Assembly: GCF_002150765.1 (NCBI RefSeq)
Contig: NZ_MUYM01000004.1
Location: 62,001-126,000 of the forward strand
From: Lentzea kentuckyensis
GTDB lineage: Bacteria > Actinomycetota > Actinomycetes > Mycobacteriales > Pseudonocardiaceae
Reading direction: 5' to 3'
DNA length: 64,000 nt
Shown: in pieces, positions 1 through 7,843 of the stretch
How the letters are laid out: the number at the start of each line of letters is the position of its first letter
Position numbering within the stretch: the stretch's first letter is position 1
Position numbers and translations under genes: made by a program
Notes under the pieces: model-generated
The model's input: only the letters and a program-made list of their open reading frames with translations
What the model was told of the DNA's origin: nothing
The model's database searches: none

Positions 1-267
1 GCCTCGGTCGTCTCGCTGAACGTGCCCAACATCGTTGACGTGCAAGGACTTCGCTGGGCCGAGCTGGCGAGGTTCGGCACGGTGCAGAGCCGCGTGGACG
101 AACTGGACGACGGCGAGGTCGAACTCGTCCACGTGTACTCGGAGGAATCGCTCGTACCGGGCACCGACGCGGCCTTGCTGGCCGACGGCTACGCGACCCT
201 GACGGCCCTGCGCTCGGTGGGCCGCGACGTCAGTTCGGAGCGCGCTTTGCCGGCCTGGCCAGCGTGA
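1..267 (+). CDS. surE: 5'/3'-nucleotidase SurE, C-terminal part
   Basis: The gene enters from the left edge in frame 1 and ends with TGA at 265-267, leaving 88 residues. The fragment opens with a SLNVPN segment and ends with GTDAALLADGYATLTAL, which match the C-terminal pattern of SurE (a conserved NVNVPN strand and a late 'GYVSVTPL' strand). SurE family members dephosphorylate nucleoside monophosphates and contribute to survival in stationary phase. The catalytic N-terminal Asp-Asp site lies outside the window, so activity cannot be judged. The gene converges on the small membrane-protein gene on the other strand and overlaps its 3' end by 38 bases. Confidence 0.75.
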   Translation, partial: ASVVSLNVPNIVDVQGLRWAELARFGTVQSRVDELDDGEVELVHVYSEESLVPGTDAALLADGYATLTALRSVGRDVSSERALPAWPA

Positions 268-559
268 TCACGAGCCCGATCAACGCCGTCCGCACCTCGA
301 GAAAGCTTTCGGTGGTCACGTCGTTGAGCGAAAAAGCCAGCGTTCCGAACGACAGCAGCAACAGAATCCCGTACATCCGCGCGAGGTCGTGCCGCCACGC
401 CATCGCGACGCCCAGCGCCCCGACCCCGACCTGGATCACGTGGTAGTTCGGGTCCAGCCCGAACACGTCGAACCATCCGAACGCGAGCTGCAACAACCCC
501 GCTGTCAGCGTGAGCACCTGCGGCCTCGTGAACTCGAACTGATCGCTCAACAAGGCCAT
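230..559 (-). CDS. Small four-helix membrane protein (DUF4383-like)
   Basis: This 109-residue protein has four hydrophobic stretches (about residues 14-32, 42-60, 64-84 and 88-103) and short polar loops. The pattern of a first helix followed by a Gly-rich second helix (GVGALGVAMAW) resembles DUF4383 membrane proteins, but the assignment is weak and no biochemical role is known. The ATG at 557-559 was chosen because the upstream extension is Arg-rich and non-hydrophobic and would run into the preceding gene. It follows that gene by 7 bases and is probably the last gene of the ohrR-like operon. Confidence 0.6.
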   Translation of the reverse strand: MALLSDQFEFTRPQVLTLTAGLLQLAFGWFDVFGLDPNYHVIQVGVGALGVAMAWRHDLARMYGILLLLSFGTLAFSLNDVTTESFLEVRTALIGLVITLARPAKRAPN

Positions 560-566
560 TCCGGTC

Positions 567-962
567 CTACCCTTCGGATTGCCGCCAGACCGCGTCGTAC
601 TTCGCTTGTCGTTCGCGGTCCTGCGCGGCGTTTCGTTCTCGGCGCCCCTCGGTCGCCGACCCTCGTGGGTACCCGTACTTCGTGAGCCGGTAATCCACAC
701 TTTCAGGTGCGTAGGACAACGCGAAGTACAGTCCTACAACGAAACCGAGCGCTCCGCACGCGATTGCCAGTGGCCACGCCGAGCCAAGTCCGTACACGAG
801 CGCGAGAGCGATGACCGTGACCAGCGGCGTGACCTGCACCAGGCTCCGGATCGTGAAGCGCACCAACCACTTCGGACCGGTCACGTCCTCGAAGACGAAC
901 TCGCGGTACTTCTGCGGCAGCCGTCCGCCCGCGTAGTACCAGACCTTCAGCGCGGGGTTCAT
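567..962 (-). CDS. DUF5313 family membrane protein
   Basis: The 131-residue protein starts with a conserved soluble head (W..AGGRLP..YREFV..D.TG..W..R), has two hydrophobic segments near residues 43-62 and 66-85, and ends with a charged tail containing RLTKYGYPRG. This arrangement is that of the DUF5313 proteins found in actinobacteria; their function is unknown. Its start codon overlaps the stop codon of the OhrR-type regulator by 4 bases (ATGA), so the two are very likely translated from one transcript. It may be a membrane-stress or envelope protein under that regulator, which is inference from the context. Confidence 0.75.
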   Translation of the reverse strand: MNPALKVWYYAGGRLPQKYREFVFEDVTGPKWLVRFTIRSLVQVTPLVTVIALALVYGLGSAWPLAIACGALGFVVGLYFALSYAPESVDYRLTKYGYPRGSATEGRRERNAAQDRERQAKYDAVWRQSEG

Positions 963-1408
963 CTCGTCGCCTTGGCGATCACCTTGTGCAGCACCTCGTT
1001 CAGCTGCGCGAGCTCCTCGAACGACATGTCCAGCTGCTCCACGACCTTGAAGGGGATCTTGAGTGCTTCTTTGCGGAGCTCCTGGCCTTCCGCGGTCAGC
1101 GTGAGGGCCAGCGCGCGCTCGTCGGTTTTGTCCCGCTGCCGCGTGACGTACCCGATGGCCTCCAGCCGCTTGAGCAGCGGGCTGAGCGTGCCGGGGTCGA
1201 GCTGCAGCGCGTTGCTCAGGTCCTTGACGGTGCGCGGGGACCGTTCCCAGAGGGCCAGCATCACCAGGTACTGCGGGTGGGTGAGGTTGAGCGGCTCGAG
1301 GATCGGGCGGTACACCGCGATCACCGTCCGGGAGGCCACGGCGAGGGCGAAGCAGACCTGCCGTTCCAGCTCGAGCGGGTTCTCCGGAATACTTGGTGTA
1401 CTAATCAT
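959..1408 (-). CDS. MarR-family regulator of the OhrR type
   Basis: The 149-residue protein has the MarR winged-helix core: the recognition region TVKDLSNALQLDPGTLSPLLKRLE, given here only as landmarks DLSNAL and SPLLKRLE, then a wing (VTRQRDKTDERA). Its N terminus LERQVCFAL places a single cysteine at residue 19, exactly where OhrR proteins carry the reactive Cys that senses organic hydroperoxides. The VYRPILEPLNLTHPQYL segment also matches OhrR, although one tyrosine of the usual TYPQY is a histidine. In OhrR systems oxidation of this Cys releases the operator. No ohr peroxidase gene lies beside it here; it is followed instead by DUF5313 and a small membrane protein, which may be its targets. 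Confidence 0.8.
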   Translation of the reverse strand: MISTPSIPENPLELERQVCFALAVASRTVIAVYRPILEPLNLTHPQYLVMLALWERSPRTVKDLSNALQLDPGTLSPLLKRLEAIGYVTRQRDKTDERALALTLTAEGQELRKEALKIPFKVVEQLDMSFEELAQLNEVLHKVIAKATR

Positions 1409-1418
1409 TTGTGTACAC
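1397..1418. promoter_or_regulatory. Candidate operator at the ohrR-like start codon
   Basis: The inverted arms TGTAC (1397-1401) and GTACA (1413-1417) flank the ATG of the regulator, and GTGTACAC (1411-1418) is itself a perfect 8-bp palindrome. MarR-family proteins usually bind such dyads at their own promoters, so autoregulation is a reasonable guess. The sequence does not match the AT-rich OhrR consensus known from Bacillus and Streptomyces. Confidence 0.35.
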
Positions 1419-1476
1419 GGTAACTCGCGGGCGCACTGCGCGCCAACCGGTGTGGGCGAGGTGACAGGATCGGCGG

Positions 1477-2106
1477 GTGATCGATTCCTGGGGGCAGGCC
1501 GTCGAAGACTGGGTGTGGGGCTGGGCGTTGTCCCGCGGCACCCCCGATCCCGTCACGGAGCCCGACGGCTACCGCATCGACGTCGGGCTGCCCGGCCACC
1601 AGGTGCGCTACGTCCTGCGGAATCCTGGTTCGGTTCGCCCGCGCGCCGCCGGACTCACCGAACCCGGCACCTGGCTGAAGGTGTGCGGCTCGCCCGCGCG
1701 GGTGCGGTCCGGGCTGGGCGCCGGCTGGACGATTCGCGCGCCCGAGTACCTGATGAGCACCCAGTTGGAGGACCAGCCGCCCGTCGCCGCTCCGGACCCC
1801 TACACCGTGGACCTGTACAGCACCGGTGACGTGCACGATGTCGTCGTCCGCGCCGCCGACGGCGAGTGTGCGGCGAAGGGACGGGTCGCGGTGCACGGCC
1901 GTGCGGCCGTCATCGACATGGTGGAGACCGACCCAGCGCACCGGAGGCGCGGTCTCGGCAAGGTCGTCATGGCTGAGCTGTCGCGCGTCGCCGCGGATCG
2001 TGGTGCGGTGCGCGCCGTGCTGGTCGCGACCGAGGACGGCCTCGCGCTTTACGAGAAGATCGGGTGGACGGTGGAAGCGCCGGTCACGGCCGCGCACATC
2101 GCCTGA
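1477..2106 (+). CDS. GNAT-family N-acetyltransferase
   Basis: The 209-residue protein has a C-terminal GNAT domain (about residues 110-205). The acetyl-CoA binding motif A is visible as DMVETDPAHRRRGLG (with the R-R-x-G-L-G pyrophosphate loop), followed by KVVMAELSRVA and a late LYEKIGW strand. The N-terminal 110 residues contain a separate region with FR-like NPGSVRPRAAGL and TWLKVCG motifs that is common in uncharacterised actinobacterial GNAT proteins. The acceptor substrate cannot be read from the sequence. It starts with GTG and converges on the GlcD-like gene with a 14-base gap. Confidence 0.75.
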   Translation: MIDSWGQAVEDWVWGWALSRGTPDPVTEPDGYRIDVGLPGHQVRYVLRNPGSVRPRAAGLTEPGTWLKVCGSPARVRSGLGAGWTIRAPEYLMSTQLEDQPPVAAPDPYTVDLYSTGDVHDVVVRAADGECAAKGRVAVHGRAAVIDMVETDPAHRRRGLGKVVMAELSRVAADRGAVRAVLVATEDGLALYEKIGWTVEAPVTAAHIA

Positions 2107-2120
2107 CCGCGGTCGGACTC

Positions 2121-3452
2121 TCAGGCCTTGCCCGGGTTGAAGAGGTTCAGCGGGTCGAGCGTGTTCTTGACGGCCTGCTGCACGGCGCACACGTCGGGGC
2201 CGAGTTCGCGGATCATGCCGTCGCGTTTGAGCAGGCCCACGCCGTGTTCGCCGGTGACGGTGCCGCCCAGCGCCAACGCCTGGTCGATGATGTCCTCGAA
2301 CGCTGCCTGCGCGGCGATCCGCGCGTTGTCGTCGCCGGGCGGGGTGATCAGCAACGGGTGCAGGTTGCCGTCGCCGGCGTGGGCGATCGTGGCGATCCGG
2401 ACGCCGTGCCTGGCGCCGATCGCCTCGATGCGGGCGAGCATCACCGGCACCTTCGACCGCGGCACGCAGACGTCCTCGGTGAGCAGCGGGCCGAGCCGTT
2501 CGAGCGCAGGGTAGGTGAGGCGGCGAGCGGCGAACAGGGCTTCGGCCTCGGTCGAGTCGGTGGAACGCTCGGTCCAGACGGCGCCCGCGTCGGTGAACGC
2601 CGCGGTGAGCCCGTCTGCGTCTTCGCCGGTCTCGGCGCGGGCCAGCAGCATCGCTTCGGTGTCCGGCTCGATGCCGAGGTGCTTCCAGTCTTCGACGGCC
2701 TGCAGGCAGGCCCGATCGATCAGCTCCAGCGCAGCCGGCTGAAGACCTCGGCGGGTGCACAGCGCGACGGCCTCGCCCGCGTCGACGAGGGTGGCGAAGG
2801 CGCCGACGACGGTGCCGGCCGGGCGTGGAGCGGGGCGCAGCCGCAGGGTGATCTCGGTGACGACGCCGAGCGTGCCCTCGGAGCCGACGAGCAGGCTGGT
2901 CAGGTCGTAGCCGGCGACGCCCTTGTTGGTGCGCCGGCCGAGCCTGACCGCGGTGCCGTACTCGACGGGGCCGCCCATCACGGCCTCCAGGCCGAGCACG
3001 TAGTCGCGCGTCACGCCGTACTTGAGGCAGCACAGGCCGCCCGCGTTGGTGGCGACGTTGCCGCCGATCGTCGACCACGGCGAGCTGGCCGGGTCCGGCG
3101 GATACCAGAGTCCTTGTGCCGCGACGGCTTTCTTCAGGTCGTCGTTCACCACGCCCGGCTGCACGACGGCGAGGAGGTTGTCCTGGTCGATCTCGATGAT
3201 GCGGTTCATCCTGCTGAGGTCGAGGACGAGACAACCGTCGACCGCGTTGGCGCCGCCGGACAGTCCGGTGCCCGCGCCCCTCGGCACGATCGGGATGTTG
3301 TGCTCCGCGCAGGCTTTCACGGCCTGCTGAACGTCCTCAGTGGACTCCGGGCGGAACGCGGCGAACGGCGTGCCCGCAGGCGCCCACTCCGCCTCGTCGT
3401 GGCTGAGGCTGTCGAGGGTGTTCGGGTCGGTGATGAGGTTGGCCAGCTTCAT
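2121..3452 (-). CDS. FAD-linked oxidase, GlcD / D-lactate dehydrogenase family
   Basis: The 443-residue protein has an N-terminal FAD-binding type 4 (PCMH) domain with PRGAGTGLSGGA and the TIGGNVATNAGG loop that holds FAD, and a C-terminal FAD-oxidase domain with HAGDGNLHP and GEHGVGLLKR, the metal/substrate signature of the glycolate oxidase subunit GlcD and D-2-hydroxyacid dehydrogenases. It therefore probably oxidises glycolate, D-lactate or a related D-2-hydroxy acid and passes electrons to an acceptor. No glcE or glcF subunits lie nearby, which favours a stand-alone D-2-hydroxyacid dehydrogenase. It follows the aminotransferase gene on the same strand with an 81-base gap; joint transcription is possible but not shown. 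Confidence 0.82.
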   Translation of the reverse strand: MKLANLITDPNTLDSLSHDEAEWAPAGTPFAAFRPESTEDVQQAVKACAEHNIPIVPRGAGTGLSGGANAVDGCLVLDLSRMNRIIEIDQDNLLAVVQPGVVNDDLKKAVAAQGLWYPPDPASSPWSTIGGNVATNAGGLCCLKYGVTRDYVLGLEAVMGGPVEYGTAVRLGRRTNKGVAGYDLTSLLVGSEGTLGVVTEITLRLRPAPRPAGTVVGAFATLVDAGEAVALCTRRGLQPAALELIDRACLQAVEDWKHLGIEPDTEAMLLARAETGEDADGLTAAFTDAGAVWTERSTDSTEAEALFAARRLTYPALERLGPLLTEDVCVPRSKVPVMLARIEAIGARHGVRIATIAHAGDGNLHPLLITPPGDDNARIAAQAAFEDIIDQALALGGTVTGEHGVGLLKRDGMIRELGPDVCAVQQAVKNTLDPLNLFNPGKA

Positions 3453-3533
3453 GACCGTTCCAACGCGCCGTGGTTCCGAGGCAGCAGGTGTTCCGGCAGC
3501 GACGTCCGCTGCCGGAACCCCTGGAGGCCTGGA

Positions 3534-4613
3534 TCAGGAAAGCGAGCGAACGGCCGCGGCGAGGCGGGTGATGCCCTCGTCGATCTGCTCCGGCGTGACG
3601 CCCGAGAACGCGAGGCGCATGGCGTTGTCGCCGCCCTCCAGCAGGAAGTCCGAGCCCTTCACGAACTCGACGCCGTGCTCCTTGGCGACCCCGAACAGCT
3701 TCTCGATCGACACGCCCGGCAGCTCGACCCACATGAAGTAGCCGCCCTGCGGCGCGGTGAAGACGGCTTCCGGCAGCTCACGCTGGAGCGCGGCGACCAG
3801 GGCGTCCTTGCGGGCGCGCAGCGCGGTGCGGACGTTCGCGACCGACTCCTCGAGACGGCCGGAACGGCAGTACGAGTTCACGATCGACTGCGCCACCATG
3901 TTCGGCGAGATGTACGTGGTGGTGGCGATGTCCTGGATGGCCTTGATGGTCGCCTTCGGGCCCACCAGGTAACCGCAGCGGATGCCGGGCGCCATGGTCT
4001 TCGAGAACGACGACGCGTAGACGACCTTGTCGTTCTTGTCCTGCGACAGCATCGTCGGCAGCGGTTCGCCCTCGAACCGCACCTTGACGTACGGGTCGTC
4101 CTCGAACAGCACGAAGTCGTACTTCGCCGAGAGCTCCAGCAGCCGCGCGCGCTTCGCCTCGGACAGCGTGTAGCCGGCCGGGTTGTGGAAGTTGGGGATG
4201 ATGTGCGCGAGCTTCGGCCGCACACCGCTCTCCAGCAGCTTCTCGAGCGCGTCGACGTTGATGCCGTCGGTCTCCAGCTCGATGGCGTGCACCTTGGCGC
4301 CGCGCTGGCGCAGGTTCAGCAGCGTGCGGTCGTAGGTCGGAGCCTCGACCACGACGTCGTCGCCCTTGCCGACGAGCAGCTCGAACAGGAACGCGTCGGC
4401 CTGCATCGAGCCGTTGGTGACGAGCACCTGCTCCGGCTCGACTCCGTGCTGCTCCGCGAGCCATGCGCGCAACGGCACGTAGCCCACGCTCGTGCCGTAC
4501 GCGAAGGTGCCGCCGGGGTCGTCCGTGAAGGCTTTCTGCGCCGCTTCGCGCAGGCCTTCCTGGTCGATGATGTCGAGAGAGGGCGCTCCGCGCGTGAACA
4601 GGATCGAGGCCAT
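3534..4613 (-). CDS. PLP-dependent aminotransferase, 2-aminoadipate / LysN type
   Basis: This is a fold-type I class I/II aminotransferase of 359 residues. Landmarks include the substrate/PLP segments YGTSVGY, TNGSMQAD, PNFHNPAGYT and FEDDPY, the PLP-lysine motif SSFSKTMAPGIRCGYL, and the phosphate/carboxylate region near the C terminus (MRLAFSG). The NPAGYT and the SFSKTMAPG-R-GY pattern are typical of the LysN/2-aminoadipate transaminase and valine-pyruvate aminotransferase branch. The exact amino donor is unknown. The ATG at 4611-4613 was preferred to an in-frame TTG at 4626-4628 that directly abuts the only GGGAG sequence. It follows the PI-PLC gene by 30 bases. Confidence 0.82.
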   Translation of the reverse strand: MASILFTRGAPSLDIIDQEGLREAAQKAFTDDPGGTFAYGTSVGYVPLRAWLAEQHGVEPEQVLVTNGSMQADAFLFELLVGKGDDVVVEAPTYDRTLLNLRQRGAKVHAIELETDGINVDALEKLLESGVRPKLAHIIPNFHNPAGYTLSEAKRARLLELSAKYDFVLFEDDPYVKVRFEGEPLPTMLSQDKNDKVVYASSFSKTMAPGIRCGYLVGPKATIKAIQDIATTTYISPNMVAQSIVNSYCRSGRLEESVANVRTALRARKDALVAALQRELPEAVFTAPQGGYFMWVELPGVSIEKLFGVAKEHGVEFVKGSDFLLEGGDNAMRLAFSGVTPEQIDEGITRLAAAVRSLS

Positions 4614-4643
4614 GCGCGGAGCGTACAACTCCCACGATTTGGG

Positions 4644-5855
4644 CTACGGCCCATATACGTATGCGTTGAGCTGCTGCACCGCCTGAGCCGCGTTGCCCAG
4701 GTGGTAGAGGTCGACCGCCAGGAAGTTCGGCTTCTTCCTGGCCGCCGGCTGGCAGAACTGCTGGGCCCGGTTCCCGAGCTTGCCGTTGTCCGTGGTGGCG
4801 GTGCTCGTGAACGGAACATCGCGGAAGTGGTTCATGACGAACAACGGCTGGAACGCGCCCGTCGCCGTGAGTGGTTTTTCATCCCATCGGCTGTAGCAGG
4901 ACCAGTCCGAGGTGCCCAGGCCCGAGCCCATCGACCAGTAGTTCTCGACGGTCCAGTCCCGCTGGTAGAGCACGCCGCTGTCCTCGCGCCCGTCCTTGCC
5001 GTGATCGGTGAAGATGATCAACCGCTTGTTCGCGGCCTGCATCTGGCTGCGCGTGGGCCACCCGTTCTGCGGCACGCCGTCAGCCCGGTACAGGACATCG
5101 CTCAGCCCCTGCACCCTGCGGAGTTCGGCGCGCAGGACGTCCGCCGACACGTAGTCCTCCAGGAAGACCGTGATGATCTCGCTGCGGTTGGCGCGCAGGA
5201 AGTCCACGATCCGCTGGATGTCGACGTTGAGCGCCACCGGCTTGCTCACCAGCGTGCAGCTGTTGTGGCAGAGGATCGCGCCGTCCGGGGTCTGGTGGAT
5301 GTCCAGCATGAAGCCCCGCACGCCGTCGTTCAGCTGCTGAACGATGCCGCGCGTCTGGTTCTTGGCGAGGTTGACGAACGGCGGCGCGAACCCGCCGTCG
5401 ACCCCGTTCGCGTACGCGTTGTGGGCCGTCAGGAACGTCATCTGGTCGAGCCTCGGATCAGCCGGCATCGGCTCGGTCCGGGCCTGCACGGGCGTCAGGT
5501 ACCAGCGGGACTCGCCGTTGAGGCTGAAGAATTCCCATTGATCACCGAACTGACGCGGCTCGTGAACCGTATCCCCCTGTGCACACGAACCCATGGTGAG
5601 CTGACGGGTGATGCACTGACCCGGCGAGTCGGTGTTCTCGAACCTCCCGTCGCTCAGTCGCCATTGCTGGTGGTCTTCGTTGCCCTTCGGGCGGTTCAGG
5701 GCGAGTCCACCGCCGCTCTGCGCGACGTTGAGGCCGGTCCGGACGCTGGTGATGTAGTACGTGCCCGACGGAGCCGCGTGCGCGGCGGTGGGCACCAGGG
5801 GAAGTAGCAGCAGGGCTGCGACAGCAGGGAGGTATCGCACGGTGACCAGAGTCAC
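4644..5855 (-). CDS. Secreted PI-PLC X-domain phosphodiesterase-like protein
   Basis: The 403-residue protein starts with a Sec signal peptide (RYLPAVAALLLLPLVPTAAHA, cleavage likely after AHA near residue 28). Residues 30-115 resemble a short beta-trefoil-like segment (QQWRL). The rest is a phosphatidylinositol-specific phospholipase C type TIM barrel: FLTAHNAYAN carries the first catalytic His, and LDIHQTPDGAILCHNSC the Asp and second His. Such enzymes cleave glycerophosphodiester or inositol lipid headgroups outside the cell. The lack of calcium-loop residues typical of eukaryotic enzymes fits the bacterial family. GTG at 5853-5855 is used as start; a second GTG five codons in is possible. 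Confidence 0.78.
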   Translation of the reverse strand: MTLVTVRYLPAVAALLLLPLVPTAAHAAPSGTYYITSVRTGLNVAQSGGGLALNRPKGNEDHQQWRLSDGRFENTDSPGQCITRQLTMGSCAQGDTVHEPRQFGDQWEFFSLNGESRWYLTPVQARTEPMPADPRLDQMTFLTAHNAYANGVDGGFAPPFVNLAKNQTRGIVQQLNDGVRGFMLDIHQTPDGAILCHNSCTLVSKPVALNVDIQRIVDFLRANRSEIITVFLEDYVSADVLRAELRRVQGLSDVLYRADGVPQNGWPTRSQMQAANKRLIIFTDHGKDGREDSGVLYQRDWTVENYWSMGSGLGTSDWSCYSRWDEKPLTATGAFQPLFVMNHFRDVPFTSTATTDNGKLGNRAQQFCQPAARKKPNFLAVDLYHLGNAAQAVQQLNAYVYGP

Positions 5856-5956
5856 CCACCCGAGTGAAACATGAAACGGCCTCGACCGTTTGGACGTTTA
5901 ACACAGTGGGTATCTCCAGTGCTCGAAGAGCCTCTTGAAGTGCAGGACAACTCCAC

Positions 5957-6042
5957 GGCAGCCGTCGCCCAGCCGAAGGGCTCGGGCCGGTTCTGAGCGC
6001 CGCCTTCACAAGCCGCGCAGGGTTCGACTCCCTCGGTTGCCA
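5957..6042 (+). other. tRNA-like element or tRNA relic
   Basis: The 3' end reads like a tRNA T-arm plus acceptor: a 4-bp stem (6019-6022 with 6030-6033) closes a 7-base loop TTCGACT, followed by CGGTTGCC-A. The 8 bases GGCAGCCG at 5957-5964 pair fully (one G-T) with 6034-6041, giving an 8+4 acceptor branch. A hairpin at 5967-5987 sits at the D-arm position, and a second imperfect hairpin at 5997-6018 has a CTTCACAA loop with TCA near its centre. The spacing lacks both a normal anticodon arm and a variable arm, so this is not a standard tRNA. It could be a relic, an unusual allo-tRNA/tRNA-Sec-like RNA, or chance pairing in GC-rich DNA. Upstream bases 5856-5956 hold no gene. Confidence 0.35.
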
Positions 6043-6076
6043 CTCGCTTCAGACGTCCGTTCCCGCGGCGTCGAGT

Positions 6077-6116
6077 GCGGGCGCCGCGGTCCACGGACTG
6101 CGGCGCCCGCTTCGTT
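6077..6116 (+). terminator. Rho-independent terminator after the tRNA-like element
   Basis: A perfect 11-bp stem (6077-6087 with 6100-6110) with a 12-base loop is followed by TTCGTT. It lies 35 bases beyond the tRNA-like element and supports the idea that something is or was transcribed on the plus strand here. Confidence 0.6.
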
Positions 6117-6172
6117 TCCTGGCGCGGTCTTGCTTCCCGGCCGCTGGTTTTCTCATCGCGCCCGCTGCTGAT

Positions 6173-6321
6173 GGCGTCTGCAAGTACTACCAACCCAAGA
6201 TCATCGAGCGCTTTGCTACTACCAACTGCCTCGTGCTTGCCACGCGCCCAGCATGGAGACCGGGCGAGTTGGGTGTAGTTGGAGGCGATTCGATCAAGAG
6301 TTGGTAGTACTTGCAGACGCC
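6173..6321. repeat. 149-bp element with perfect 22-bp inverted ends
   Basis: Bases 6173-6194 are the exact reverse complement of 6300-6321. The 105-base interior holds a further copy of the internal decamer TACTACCAAC (6217-6226, also 6185-6194). No open reading frame of substance and no clear flanking target duplication is present. It could be a MITE-like element, or a large hairpin RNA. Confidence 0.65.
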
Positions 6322-6352
6322 CGTGGTCGCCACCAGGTCCGTCCGGGCGCGG

Positions 6353-6386
6353 AAACGGCCCACCCGGTAAGACCGAGCGGGCCGTT
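6353..6386 (-). terminator. cspA terminator
   Basis: The arms AACGGCCC (6354-6361) and GGGCCGTT (6379-6386) pair perfectly, with an inner CGGT/ACCG stem (6365-6368 with 6372-6375). It lies just downstream of the cspA stop codon on the minus strand. Confidence 0.65.
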
Positions 6387-6399
6387 CGACGAGAGAAAA

Positions 6400-6603
6400 T
6401 CAGAGGGCGCGGACAGCCTGCGCCTGTGGTCCCTTCTGACCCTGGCCGATCTCGAACTCCACGCGCTGCTGCTCTTCCAGCGACTTGAAGCCGTTGCCCT
6501 CGATCTGCGAGTAGTGGACGAACACGTCCGGACCGCCGCCGTCCTGCGCGATGAATCCGAAGCCCTTCTCGCCGTTGAACCACTTCACGGTGCCCTGCGC
6601 CAT
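6400..6603 (-). CDS. cspA: Cold-shock protein
   Basis: The 67-residue protein is a complete cold-shock domain with the RNP1 motif KGFGFI and RNP2 motif VFVHYS, and the typical start [11 protein letters not shown]. It binds single-stranded RNA/DNA and acts as an RNA chaperone, in actinomycetes often under general as well as cold-stress conditions. The length is that of the family. AGGGAG precedes the ATG by about 8 bases. It is a single-gene unit with its own terminator and is divergent from the methionine-salvage operon. Confidence 0.95.
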   Translation of the reverse strand: MAQGTVKWFNGEKGFGFIAQDGGGPDVFVHYSQIEGNGFKSLEEQQRVEFEIGQGQKGPQAQAVRAL

Positions 6604-6742
6604 ACGAATTGCTCCCTAAGTTTCAGCCCCCGTCGCGCGGGGGTGCGCGGGCAGTCTGCCAGTGGACGACCTCTCTCACATCGTGGTTAGCCCGGTGGTG
6701 TGAAGAAGTAAGTTGGACCGGGTACCACCGAGAGGAGCAGGG

Positions 6743-7843
6743 ATGACGAACTGGCTGGACGTCGCGCACGAAGTGGCGGCGACGCTCAGGTCCGACGCGG
6801 CGGACCGGGACCGGGCCAACCAGCCACCCGCCAAAGAGGTGGAACTGCTCCGTCAGAGCGGCCTGCTGAACGTCAGCGACTGGGACGTGCAGCAGAAGGT
6901 CACGCGGATCGTCGGGGCCGCCGACGCCAACGTCGGGCACCTCCTCGGGTACCACTACCTGCAGATCTGGCGCAGCGGGCTCTTCGACGTCCCGTTCCGC
7001 CAGGCCCCCGACCAGTTCTGGGCCGGCGTCAGCAACCCGCTCGACGCGGCCCTCGAACTGTCGCCGACCGACACCGGGTTCGTCCTCAACGGACGCAAGA
7101 CCTTCGCCACCGGCGCCTCCCAGGCCGACCGGATCGTGGTCAGCGCCACTCGTACCGACAACGGCGAGAAGCTCACCTTCCTGCTCGACGGCAAAGCGAC
7201 GGGAATCACCTACCTGGACGACTGGGACAACATCGGGCAGCGCCTCACCGCGTCCGGTGGCGTGCAGTTCGAGAACGTCGAGGTGACCGAGATCCTCGGC
7301 GTCCAGCCGGCGAACGAGGACCCGCGGCTCAGCCTCGCCGCGATCGGTTTCCAGCTCGTGCTGGCCCAGCTCTACGTCGCCCTCGCGGAAGGCGCGCTGC
7401 ACGAGGCAGCCGACTACACCCGCACGAAGACCCGCCCGTGGTTCGTCAGCGGTGTCGAGCAGGCCATCGAGGACCCGTACATCGTCGCCGCGTACGGCGA
7501 GATGGTCGCGCAGACCAGGGCAGCCGGGTTGCTCACCGACGAAGCGGCGCGGCAGCTCCACGAAGCGAGTGAACTCGGCAGGCACCTCACCCCGGCCAGG
7601 CGCGGCGAGGTCGCCGTCACCATCTCCGCGGCCAAGGTCGTCAGCACCAAGCTCGTCAACGAGGTCACCAGCCGCATCTTCGAGCAGGTCGGCGCGCGCG
7701 GAACGGCCGCCAAGTACGGCGTGGACCGCTTCTGGCGCAACGCCCGCACGCTCACGCTGCACGACCCGGTCGTCTACAAGGCCCGCGAGGTCGGCGAGCA
7801 CTTCCTGACCGGCGCGCGCCCCGCCTACACCGGGTACAGCTGA
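6743..7843 (+). CDS. Acyl-CoA-dehydrogenase-fold flavoprotein (SfnB/DszC type)
   Basis: The 366-residue protein has the three-domain acyl-CoA dehydrogenase fold: helical N terminus, a beta domain with GRKTFATGASQADRIVV, and a C-terminal helical domain with QVGARGTAAKYGVDRFWRNARTLTLHDP (landmarks QVGAR, FWRNARTLT). The late WRNARTLTLHDP motif is characteristic of the DszC/SfnB group of FMN monooxygenases acting on organosulfur compounds, rather than of fatty-acid dehydrogenases, which carry a catalytic Glu. It is the first gene of the mtn operon and shares one base with mtnA (TGATG), so a role in handling methylthio compounds is likely but unproven. The ATG at 6743 follows GAGAGGAG. Confidence 0.78.
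   Translation: MTNWLDVAHEVAATLRSDAADRDRANQPPAKEVELLRQSGLLNVSDWDVQQKVTRIVGAADANVGHLLGYHYLQIWRSGLFDVPFRQAPDQFWAGVSNPLDAALELSPTDTGFVLNGRKTFATGASQADRIVVSATRTDNGEKLTFLLDGKATGITYLDDWDNIGQRLTASGGVQFENVEVTEILGVQPANEDPRLSLAAIGFQLVLAQLYVALAEGALHEAADYTRTKTRPWFVSGVEQAIEDPYIVAAYGEMVAQTRAAGLLTDEAARQLHEASELGRHLTPARRGEVAVTISAAKVVSTKLVNEVTSRIFEQVGARGTAAKYGVDRFWRNARTLTLHDPVVYKAREVGEHFLTGARPAYTGYS

Noticed and set aside
1405-3234. A 609-codon minus-strand frame overlapping the GNAT and GlcD-like genes
   Set aside because: Composition is Arg/Pro-rich and low in hydrophobic residues, and it overlaps two conserved genes in other frames.
2064-5807. A 1247-codon open frame on the plus strand
   Set aside because: It lies antisense to three well-supported genes (GlcD-like, aminotransferase, PI-PLC), is Arg/Val/Ala/Gly-rich without domains, and is the usual by-product of GC-rich third positions.
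6001-6042. Complete functional tRNA gene
   Set aside because: The T-arm and acceptor are convincing, but no proper D-arm, anticodon arm and variable loop can be placed together, so only a tRNA-like element was annotated.
6604-6742. SAM riboswitch in front of the methionine-salvage operon
   Set aside because: Only simple hairpins (for example 6694-6699 with 6724-6729) are present; none of the conserved SAM-I, SAM-II or SAM-IV cores could be seen.
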